Shown: positions 6,617 through 15,126 of the stretch, in pieces
Layout: each line of letters starts with the position of its first letter
Position numbering within the stretch: position 1 is the first letter of the stretch
Assembly (NCBI GenBank): GCA_009602725.1
Contig: WELB01000037.1
Span: forward strand, 859,324-874,449
Direction of reading: 5' to 3'
DNA: 15,126 nt
Source of the DNA: Spirogloea muscicola
Taxonomy: Eukaryota > Streptophyta > Zygnematophyceae > Spirogloeales > Spirogloeaceae
Program-made: the position numbers and the translations under genes
The notes under the pieces: model-generated
What the model was told of the DNA's origin: nothing
What the model saw: only the letters and a program-made list of their open reading frames with translations
The model's database searches: none

Positions 6617-6642
6617 GATTCTGGGCTGGCCAATCACAGCCA
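6617..6642 (+). promoter_or_regulatory. CCAAT-containing, element-like core in the METTL14 leader
   Basis: GATTCTGGGCTGGCCAATCA, then CAGCCATC resembles the TGGGCTGGCCTTTCCCAGCCACC core of type A elements, with CCAAT at 6630-6634. A near copy, GGCCAATCATAGCCATC, lies at about 4098-4114. It is 52 bp before the METTL14 start, so it is either proximal promoter or 5' leader. A regulatory role is inferred only from position and the CCAAT word. Confidence 0.3.
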
Positions 6643-6693
6643 TCTACTGAAAGAGTTGCTCGTCCTCCGGCAAGCCAGCAGCCAGGCCAAGCG

Positions 6694-9600
6694 ATGGCTG
6701 ACGCCGGCGGCCCTCCAGCCCGCGGCGGCGGCGGCGGCGGGCGCCGCCGCTCCCGAGAAGGCCGGTCTCGGCGGGGCCCTCGGTGGGGAGGCAACAGCGG
6801 GCCTCGTGCGGCGCACCTGGGCGGGGGCCCGCTGCTTCCGCCAGGCCCGCTGCCGCCAGCGTTTGGGCGTGGTGGCGGCGCGGGGCTGCCGGCGGAGCTG
6901 AATGGGTGGGAGGGGCCGTGGGGCCCGGCCGCGCCGCCTGCGCCCTGGCCTCCGCCGCCACTCCTGCACCCTCCCCCGCTCTACGCCCGCGCCCCGGGCC
7001 CCGGCCCTTTCTTCCTCGGCGGCGCGGAGCCTCCCAGGCCCCCCAGAGGCCGGCTGGCTGCCGGTGGCGGCGGCCGCGCGCCCAGCGGGCGCGGCCCATC
7101 CCGCAGCGAGCAGAATGATTACTCGCAGCACTTTGTGGACACTGGGCAGAGGCCCCAGAAATTCATCCGCGACGTTGACCTGGCCGACCGTTTCGAGGAG
7201 TACCCCAAGCTCAAGGTACGCGACCTGCCTCATGGCTTCCCATCCGGTCCCTGGTGTGTTCGTTCAACAAGTCTATACTATGTGTGCTTCAAGTAGCTAA
7301 TCCTTTGCTGCAAGCTTCACAATACACAAGTGCAGCTTCAAGGGCTGCAGCTCTGAGCTGGCCGAAGTCCACAGTGAATGGGACTGATCTACTGACTGCA
7401 GTGTCCCGTGTGCTCCGTGGTCCACCTCACCTGCTTCTTCTATCAAAGGAGCTCATTGCCAGGAAGGACCGCCTCATTGCAGAGAGGGCTACTCCGCCTA
7501 TGTATATGCGCATGGACCTCCGCAAGCAAGAGCTCTCCCCGGAGCTCTTTGGCACCAAGTTTGACGTGATCTTGCTCGACCCCCCTTGGGAGGAGTATGT
7601 TCGAAGGGCACCTGGCGTTGCTGACGCTTTGGAGTGGTGGCCGCCAGAGGACGTCCTCAATCTGAAATTAGAGGTATGCCGCTGGTAAGCCCAGCTTCGC
7701 ATTGGTCCAAGCTTGAGAGCTCAAATATAGGAACAGGCTAGCCACACGCAACTCTGGTCGCAATGTGGCCTGCAGGAGCTTGAGCGCTTGCAGGGACTGA
7801 CAGTGGGCATTTGCATATCCCCATTGAACAATGCCCATTGAATTATCTTGGCAATGTAATGGTGTTCAGGCAATAGCGTACAACCCTTCATATGTCTTCT
7901 TGTGGGTCGGGGATGCGGAGGGCCTAGAGCACGGACGAGCTTATTTGAAGAAGGTGCGTATTACCTCCTCATCTATCTCCAAGCCTATGCTAGCATCACA
8001 TGAGTCAGCTCTGTTAGGTGGCCTGGTTTTGCTTGTTTGATTTGGAGGCTGGCTTTGCTTGTCCATTCTTCTTGTAAAATCACACTTCGACGATCTTGAG
8101 GGCAGTCTCTTTGTTCTTGCCACAGAAGCCGCTCATTTGTGCATCTTTGGTCGAAAGTGGTGGTGGTACACTTGCCAGTCGCTCGGTGAGGCAATCTCAT
8201 TAGCTTAATATGCTGAATGTGTAAATCATATTTGTGTTTCGCAGTGGGGCTTTCGCCGTTTGTGAAGACATCTGCTGGGTAAAGACTAATCGAGAGAAGC
8301 CGATGGGCTCACTTCGCCATGATGTACATACTCTGTTTCAGCACTCTAAAGTGAGGCGTTAACCTCTAGGCTGCTTCTCCTAGTAGCAATAGCTTTCCAG
8401 TCAGATGGTGATTAGCATAGATTACTCCTTGTGGAGCTTTGACAGAGGTGTATACATTCACTCCTCATGCTCCTCCACCGTCTTCAGTTCAGCCTTACCA
8501 GAAACAGACGTTTTTCACGTTTTTCAAGTCTGTGCGGTCCCCATTTTTGGCCCATTACAAACTTATCTCACATTGGCTTTCTAGCCAGGATGGTCAGGAA
8601 GGTGTACAGTCTTGGCATGTCAAGGTCTATGTAGCAGTAGTCATCAGATGAGCTACTGAGATAATATCAGCTGTTACCTACAGTCCAGCAATTCTGCAGA
8701 TTGCCCATACTGCTGGTGATGCCAGTCATCTGTTGCACGAAATTGGCCTAAAGACACTGTCAATGGACACGGTATTGCAGGAGCATTGTTTGATGGGTAT
8801 CAAAGGGACAGTACGCCGAAGCACAGACAGTCACCTCATACATGCCAATGTTGATACGGACATAATCATCTCTGAGGAACCACCGTATGGTGCGTCATCT
8901 TGCTATCCAGGAGTCATCACTCCTGTATCTGCTCATTACTTCTTTACAAATTTCCTAGGTCAAGATGTCAGCCATCTTACAAGCTCATCATGAACGACCA
9001 AACTCGAGAGGGTCCTTGCAGTCAATGACTTACTTAAGCTTGCTTGGTGTGGTAGGAAGTACGAGGAAACCAGAGGAGCTTTATCACATCATTGAACATT
9101 TTGCGCAAGGGCGAAGAAGACTGGAGCTTTTTGGAGAGGATCACAACATACGAGCGGGGTGGATAACTGCTGGGACTGGGCTGACGTCTTCAAATTTCTT
9201 CGCGGAGGTAAGCTTTTTCAGGACGCCCAACATTGATGGGCATGCTGGCACATCCTAGCTGAGCTTGGCATGTCCTGCTAGCTGAGATTGTTGTGCAGTT
9301 GGGCAAGAGGTGGCTTTAATCTTTGCATGTATGAGGAGGAAGGTTGGCCATGTCATCTCACTTAGCTGTTATCCTGCTGGTCAAAGAATTACCTAGACTA
9401 CATGTGAGGGCATTGGTTGTACGTGCAGTTTTTCTCAAGTGTGCACATGCATGTGGAGTATGCGCTTGTTGCCTATGCATTGTCTGTGCCAATCGTTGAA
9501 CAGCGCAAACTCCTTGTGAATTACGGTAGTGCTCCCCCTTTTACCACTCTCTTAAATAAGCCATCATATTACAATGCAGACATACAGCAAGTTCTTCTTG

Positions 9601-10325
9601 GACGCTGATGGGAAGGCCTGGGTTGGTTGGAGGTCCAATCCACCTCCCAATGCCCCACACCTCCTCGGCTCAACACCTGAGATTGAGGCTTTACGACCTA
9701 AATCTCCCCCTAGGAGAGATCAGCCTTCACCAGTGAGTACTTCGAAGCCAAACTTTAAGGGATGTTCACAGTACAATCTCCACTGAATTGCTGGTGAACA
9801 CGTGGGCATAATGGAACAGAGAGCATGTGAAGTAGCCAACCTTGTGTCTCTGTCGAGTCACAGGTCTAAAGTCCCTCTTGCCCTTTCAAGAAGGTAGGTA
9901 ACTGCGTTCTAGCTGTTAGGTCTTTTGGCCTTTCATTGGCAATCTTGCATTCATGTGAAGTGACACAACAGGCGGCAATGTGTACGTGGAATATCTGCGC
10001 AAGGTCAGATCTGTTTGCTGCAGGCCTTAACTCCCGCTTTCTATTGCAACAGGCTGCAACAGTCACATCCCTTTCTCAGTCTGCTTCAGCAGCAACGTCT
10101 ACCTCTAATCTGCGCACAGCGGGAGGAGGAAGCAGCAAAGTATCACCCGCTATTGCACCTGCACCAGGTGCTGGGCATGGAGGGCCATCGCCAGGTGGCG
10201 AGGGGGCTCCTTCACTTGGAGCTCCAGCAGTCAATGTTGGCAGGGGTGGAGGGCATGGACAGATGCCCAGGTCAAGGGGCTTGGGTAGCATGCCCAAGCC
10301 ACCTCTTGGAGAGCACCCACCTTGA
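6694..10325 (+). CDS. METTL14: METTL14/MTB-like subunit of the m6A mRNA methyltransferase (eight exons, frameshift in exon 4)
   Basis: Homologue of METTL14 (plant MTB), the partner of METTL3/MTA in the nuclear complex that methylates adenosine N6 in mRNA; METTL14 mainly supports RNA binding. Exons by homology and GT-AG sites: 6694-7215, 7449-7673, 7870-7953, 8245-8350, 8781-8889, 9056-9207, 9580-9732, 10053-10325. The product is 540 residues if one extra T at 8259-8261 is ignored.

Residues 1-135 are Gly/Arg/Pro-rich with an RGG-like start. Then come [11 protein letters not shown] and [24 protein letters not shown] (DPPW near 218-221), [51 protein letters not shown] and [20 protein letters not shown] Ser/Gly-rich tail completes the protein. 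DPPW is kept, as in plant MTB; animal METTL14 has EPPL.

The start is the first ATG after an in-frame TGA at 6616-6618. In the deposited sequence the extra T gives a stop in exon 4 after about residue 283. Identity is near certain; intactness is not. Confidence 0.95.
8245..8350 (+). other. METTL14: METTL14 exon 4 with a one-base insertion
   Basis: The exon codes for WGFRR in one frame and [14 protein letters not shown] onward in the next. The change occurs at CGT-T-TGT, where three T residues (8259-8261) stand in place of the two expected. The exon is 106 nt; 105 nt would keep phase with exon 3 (phase 0) and exon 5 (phase 0). No alternative donor after 7953 or acceptor before 8245 restores the frame. 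Confidence 0.85.
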
Positions 10326-11143
10326 GCAGGAAGCTTCCTTAGCAGGAGCATTTCTTGCGGCCGAGCTTGTTTGCAGCTGCCTCGTGCACACTGGCCCATC
10401 TACAGGTTTGCTCCCACGCGAATCACTCACTTTCTTCCGTAAAGCAACAGCATGAAATGCTTGCAGTCTCCCACAAGAATAGGTACATAACATGCAGCTT
10501 CGGTCATGATATGCTGTCACTGTTGCTCCTTGTGGCTCACGACAGGAGCATGAATTTGCCAGTGGCAGATGTAAAGTACTTGGCTTCCAGCACGAGGACA
10601 TGCATGGAGCTTCAAGAAGGATATACATGAGATTTTGCAACGTCAGCACACCACTCCATTTCAAGCTTTCTGCACTCCGGAGTCCCAGTTACTAGAGCAC
10701 CTCGTCGTGTGGCTGCCTGCGAGCTGGAGATTCCCGAGAATTGCGGGGAAAAGCGACGTGATGTGTTGACACCTCGAACAGGCTCACAGAGCCCCATGTG
10801 AAATATTGACAGGCTTTAGAAGCCCCGCGCAAGGCCTGAAACTGCATAGCCGCTGAGAGGTCTGATAAGACGAGTGCTTGAAATTGTGACATGCACTCGC
10901 CTTGTTTAGCACCTCAGAAGTGTTGGATGTAGAAATATGGTGAATCAGCGATCTGGGCTGGGACCAGTCTATCAAGTGCATTAGTATGGTGACCAGCGAC
11001 GGGACATGACTCAGCCTAGCGGGCCGTGGGACCCTCCCCTGTGAAACGGGTGCCACGGCACATTGGGCTCAATTCTCCAATCTGGATCTGAGGTGACCGC
11101 ACTGCTGCTCCGTTGCGCCCTAGCTATGGTTGCAAAACTCTAG
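10326..11143. other. 3' flank and intergenic DNA between convergent genes
   Basis: Holds the presumed METTL14 3' untranslated region and candidate polyadenylation signal. The open frames here are short, overlap on both strands and show no recognisable domain. I see no RNA gene. Confidence 0.45.
10570..10574 (+). terminator. Candidate UGUAA polyadenylation signal for METTL14
   Basis: First TGTAA on the plus strand after the METTL14 stop, 245 bp downstream of it. TGTAA is the usual chlorophyte polyadenylation signal (established knowledge). Assignment is by position only. Confidence 0.45.
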
Positions 11144-11286
11144 GTGAGGGCGGGGCCTGTGCTGTTCGTGTACATCGTGTGGCTGTTCTGTGAGAGTGAA
11201 CGGAGCCTGTGCTGTCCATATGATTGTCTGGGTGATCTGTGAGTGAGAGCGGAGCCTGTGCTATCTTTGTGACTAACACGATCTCT
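11144..11286. repeat. Tandem repeat, three units of 46-49 bp
   Basis: Units start at 11144, 11190 and 11239. Each begins GTGAG(...)G(A/C)GG(A/G)GCCTGTGCT(G/A)T and ends in a TCT-type word: GGCTGTTCT, GGTGATCT or CGATCTCT. The first ~25 bp of each unit are best conserved. No coding meaning is apparent. It lies midway between the two convergent genes. Confidence 0.7.
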
Positions 11287-11938
11287 GTGTGCCGCCATGA
11301 GTCGATCTTCATCTGGACAACCGAGAAGCGGTCTGCTGGTCTTCCGGTGGAGGGCAAACGGCCGATTGAGGACGCTAACGAGACAAGAAGCCGAGGCCGC
11401 TGACTGCAGTCAACAGGATAAGCATCAGAAGCAGCCAGATGAAGAAGTTGTATTACCAGAGCATGGTACTTGCTCTAAAATTGTGTCCCGCCATTGATCA
11501 AACAGCAGGCAGGCTCGAGCATTTCTTCGCAACATACCAGCAATTGACTGTCATTGGCATCACCTTCATTCCTTCACATGGTGTGCACAGCTCACGTTAT
11601 AATCACACTATCCAAGTGATTTGTCAATGTAAAACATGCCAACATGTATTTCCAGGTACTCATCAAGCAGTGATCCATGTGCACAGATGAATACAGTTCC
11701 AAAATTTTGTCGAACAAACATGCCTGGGATGATATGGCAAGAAAGCGCCACCAGGGTGGACGGCTGCAGAGCCTATGGTAAAACCTGTCAGGCTCACCAT
11801 TATTGCACTGCATAATCTAATACTCTTTAATTGGTACAGTCGATCCAGATCAGCCGTGATTTTCTAGACTACAAGACAAATCGTCAATGTCAGATTGTAT
11901 TCAAGACTTGAGAAGCACATGCTTTTGCAATCCTGCAC
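11287..11938. other. Intergenic stretch without a recognised feature
   Basis: Open frames at 11297-11497 (+) and 11592-11813 (-) are short and resemble nothing I know. No repeat, RNA gene or obvious promoter was seen. Confidence 0.4.
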
Positions 11939-11943
11939 TTACA
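11939..11943 (-). terminator. Candidate UGUAA polyadenylation signal for NHD1
   Basis: TTACA on the plus strand is TGTAA on the minus strand, 135 bp beyond the NHD1 stop and the first such word downstream of it. This fits a short 3' untranslated region in a chlorophyte-like gene. Confidence 0.55.
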
Positions 11944-12077
11944 ATTCCTTAGCTGTGAGGGGAGGCCTAAGTGTATAGACAGTAATTGTCCGTGTAATGC
12001 CAAGGAAGACAATTTTATGCTAAACAATAAAGATTCACTGAAGGTCTCTTGTCAATCAGCTGATAGTTGCTCCTCAG

Positions 12078-15000
12078 TCACATGAGACCAGGTAGTTGCA
12101 TGTGCCAGACTCCTCCAAGCCGACCTCCAAGTAAGTAGACAGCAATGCCACCTAGATACCCAGCCAGAGCAGGGCCACTGATCTGCAAACATTGTAGAGA
12201 GACACTGAGATTCACTTCTGCAGCGACTCTGGCAAAAACCATGTTTAATCTTTTGCCAACCGCACGAGCGAGTCACACGGAATCATCTCAGCACAGTATC
12301 CGTTGCAACAGGCTCAGTGACCTATAGCACCTTGCGTAGATACCAAAGGAAGTCCGTTTTTTCCATGCCCATGTAGGCCACGCCAGCAGCAGATCCAATA
12401 ATGAGGATTGAACCTCCAGTCCCAGCACAATATGCAATGAGTTGCCACAGTTCAGAGTCAACAGGATATTGAGCAGGGTCATACATGCCCATGGTTGCTG
12501 CTACCAGAGGCACATTGTCAATAACAGCGCTAGCAAGGCCAATCAGGCCTGCAATAGCTTCTGTACTGGGCACGTTCGCATCAAGGAAGTTTGCTAGGTC
12601 CTTCAGCAACCCTGCCGAGTCCAGGCTGCACCGCACCAGATTGAGCACGTCAGTAAGGAGCGCAAATCTGGGATGCACTCATTGTCAGCCTGTGACTTCA
12701 GCATGAAGCACAAAGTGCTTACCTTGCAATTGAAAGCAGTATGCCGAGGAAGAACAGCACGCCTTGTGTATCAATGCGAGAAAGCGCCTGGGGCACTTTG
12801 AGCCGCTGGCGACTCTGATCATCTCCAAAGTGAATGGCATCCGTGAGGAGCCAAAGGCTTCCGAGGCCCAGTAGCATCCCAATGTACGGAGGCAGGCCAG
12901 TCAGCGACTTAAATACGGGCACAAAGAGGAGGGCGCTGATGCCCACAAAGAAGACCAGACGGCCTCGAGGGGCCATCTGCTCACTGGACATGACTGGCTC
13001 TGGGGTCTGCTTCCCTGCCTCAGTAACCAAGCTGACCATGCATGCACAGGTGCAGTTGTCAAGTGTCAAGAGCGCTTGAAGACAATATACTCTAGCATGT
13101 CAAATCATAAAACCCAAGACCAGCACATTCTTAAGGCAGCAGAATGCTAGCACTAGGACTTTCAAGGACAGCTTCATGCAAGCGTGCAATCTGTGTCACA
13201 AAAGGCTTATCAAGGTCGAGATTGGCAAAACTCATACATGCCATGCACGATGCCTTTCACTGCTTGGTCGACTTACACAATTCTACTATGCAGACTTGTA
13301 GCAATCTGCTTTACCTGTCAAATGAGAAAATGGCCAACGGGATGGCAAGAGACACACTTGAGGGGAGAAAGAGAGTCTGCAGGTACATTGCAGGAGACGG
13401 AGCAGCACATCAGATTGGCCCCTTGACTAGCAAAGGACCAGGACCAGCTTGGTGGGGCAGAAGGAAGAAGCGCCAAAGAGTGCACAGGAAGTATAGCCAA
13501 TGATGTGATGTTGTTGACAAGCAAGCTTCCCACGAACTGCAAGTATCAAATTTGTGAACATGGCTGACCTGAATAGTTGGTATGGTTGTTATCTGGCCAT
13601 GTATCCAAAGCATTGTCGTGGTAACATCTCCTATAGGGGTCCACGCACCACCAGCATTTGCAGCGATGACTACCACCGCTCCTAAGAATCTGGCCACATG
13701 ACAACACGGCGTGATTATTTTTGTGTGATGAACTGCCAGCAGCAACTGTTTGGAGTACAAGGACGCTCCGAGCAACAGAGCAAGCAATGGTAAGCTTCTC
13801 ACGCATCTGATTGACATCCTTCTAATCAAGGACAACGAGACTCACTTCCGTAGATCAGGGTTTTGCACCATCTTGCGGAGTAGGGAGACCATGACAATGG
13901 TGGAGGTGAGATTGTCAAGGATGGAGCTGAGGAAAAATGTGATGATTCCAACCTGCAAGAGCGGTAAGCATGGCAGGGATCCATGAGATGATCCTGATCT
14001 GTACGATCCTGCAATAGTCAGGCGCACACAAGGAACACGAGCTGGAGGAGAGCTCCAAGGCCACCATTGTGCTCACCACCCAAATGAGCTTCTTGAAGCT
14101 TCGTGTCTTGATTGCATCAGTCACGAGCTTGAAGCCCTGGTGAGCATCCACAATCTCCACAATGGTCATAGCGCCAAGAAGGAAGTACACAATCTCACTG
14201 ACATCTGTTGCCTGCTCCTTGAGTTCCATGACAGCAACCTCTGAGGATGGAGCCTGCGAAAGCAGGGCAAGGGGCGGGGGGTAAAGCACAGGTGCCTGAT
14301 CACGAGCACGGCAACCCTGCCACGCCACGTCCCGCAACATAGGCGCCCCTTGCGAGGTGGCTGGCCCCAACATAAGTTGAGCTCAGCCCCCCACAACCAA
14401 CGCCTGCATGGCTTTATTACAGACATACACAGACGCTGCGAATGGTCCACAGGATGACGGCCATCAGCAGAGCCACGCCACTCTTGTTGAAGGCCAAGGA
14501 CTCCTCAAATATGATGCCTGCATAGCCCACCACGAACACCAGCCCCATCGCCAGGCCCTGCGCAGCTGCACACGTGGCAGCTCAGCACAAGTAAGCCAGC
14601 GAGGAGGGGGACCAAGCAAGTGCTGCCAGGAACAAACAGCCTGAGGGCCCACGGAGGCTGAGCTGCGCAGTGGACCTGGTGCTGCTCCACCCAGGAGTGG
14701 TTGATGCCGGCGTACACAGCGGCCAGGAAGGCGGCGATGGCCAGGGCCTTGAACAGGTCCAGCTTGTCGCGCGAGCTCTGCTCGTAGTCAGCAGAGCTCA
14801 TGTCGTCCACAGAGCAGAGCGGGTCGCAAGACCCCTCCCGGCTGCCCGCGTCCAGCCGCAGCAGCCGCCCGTCGTCCTGCAGCGTGGCGCGGGGCGCGGC
14901 ACAGCAGCCGTGAGCGCCGGGCAGCCGGGCGGAGGGGCCGCTGGCCAGGAGAGCGGGGCAGCTGGCTGGCCCGACCTCATCGTCCCACTCGTCCTCCGCC

Positions 15001-15126
15001 TCGTCGGCTGCGTCGTCTGCGGAGACGGCGGCGGGGAGGCGCGAGCCACGAGCCGGCGGCCGGCCGCCTGGCACCCGGCTGGCGGCGCCCGCGGCTCTGC
15101 ACGGCCTGGCCGCGCGCGTGGCGCAT
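12078..15126 (-). CDS. NHD1: Plastid-type NhaD family Na+/H+ antiporter (nine exons seen, 5' end not settled)
   Basis: Homologue of plant NHD1, a NhaD-type Na+/H+ exchanger of the chloroplast envelope that exports sodium (family knowledge). Minus-strand exons: 15126 (or beyond)-14676, 14557-14429, 14253-14077, 13952-13846, 13689-13569, 13376-13315, 13031-12723, 12625-12331, 12182-12078. All phases agree, giving about 584 residues in the window, close to plant NHD1.

The first ~95 residues are Arg/Ala/Ser-rich then acidic, as in a transit peptide and its junction. Then follow CDPLCSVDD, INHSWVEQHQ, GYAGIIFEESLAFNKSGV, LLGAMTIVEIVDAHQGFKLV, SSILDNLTSTIVMVSLLRK, ANAGGAWTPIGDVTTTMLW, SSEQMAPRGRLVF, ALSRIDTQGVLFFLGILL, VIDNVPLVAATMGMYD, CAGTGGSILIIGSAAGVAYM and a last helix, ALAGYLGGIAVYLLGG. 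The two Asp-Asn membrane motifs and the GGAWTPIGD and TGGS loops are hallmarks of the family. The stop is TGA 12080-12078. Expression and targeting are inferred. Confidence 0.94.

Noticed and set aside
6634-7233. Long minus-strand frames opposite METTL14 exon 1
   Set aside because: Shadows of the GC-rich Gly/Arg/Pro coding exon on the plus strand, with no independent conservation signal.
10015-10455. 146-codon frame overlapping METTL14 exon 8, using an acceptor at 10023
   Set aside because: It is out of phase with exon 7 and gives a Leu/His/Gln-rich sequence. The acceptor at 10052 keeps phase 0 and gives the Ser/Gly-rich tail typical of METTL14 C-termini.
12026-12031. AATAAA as a polyadenylation signal
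   Set aside because: It is on the plus strand, 1.7 kb beyond METTL14 and on the wrong strand for NHD1, and it is not the usual green algal signal.
13410-13835. 141-codon minus-strand frame as a separate gene
   Set aside because: It is NHD1 exon 5 read through both flanking introns; only 13689-13569 is conserved.
1-15126. CRISPR array, bacterial operon, rRNA or tRNA genes
   Set aside because: Spliced eukaryotic genes dominate, repeats are not evenly spaced with unique spacers, and I found no tRNA or rRNA signature by eye.

Overview
The window looks like nuclear DNA of a photosynthetic eukaryote, most likely a green alga. It holds two intron-rich genes whose predicted proteins match plant-type families: the m6A methyltransferase subunit METTL14/MTB and the plastid Na+/H+ antiporter NHD1. 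Introns are short (about 60-430 bp) with GT-AG ends. A UGUAA motif, the usual chlorophyte polyadenylation signal, lies downstream of each stop codon. The species cannot be named from the sequence.

Layout. Positions 1-6.6 kb contain no intact gene that I recognise. This part is a patchwork of repeats: (i) at least a dozen copies of a 60-75 bp element with a GGGCTGG/CCAGCCC hairpin; (ii) five decayed copies, called CR1 to CR5 here, of one unknown protein C-terminus ending in LL(S/T)R(G/S)Y-stop; (iii) other diverged direct repeats; and (iv) a possible Gag-type zinc-knuckle relic. Two short elements inside CR4 are each flanked by a perfect 8-bp target-site duplication, and CR5 acts as the matching empty site. 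This makes the element a very small MITE-like transposon.

Positions 6694-10325 (+) hold a METTL14/MTB homologue in eight exons. Exon 4 carries one extra T, which breaks the otherwise continuous 540-residue frame. The repeat array ends within about 50-100 bp of the start codon, so its promoter or 5' leader is partly made of repeat-derived sequence.

Positions 10326-12077 are intergenic between two convergent genes, with candidate 3' ends and a three-unit tandem repeat. Positions 12078 to the window end (-) hold an NHD1/NhaD antiporter in at least nine exons, nearly complete, with its start at or beyond the right edge. The two genes have unrelated jobs (mRNA methylation in the nucleus; sodium export from the plastid). 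Their closeness looks like ordinary convergent neighbours, not a functional unit.
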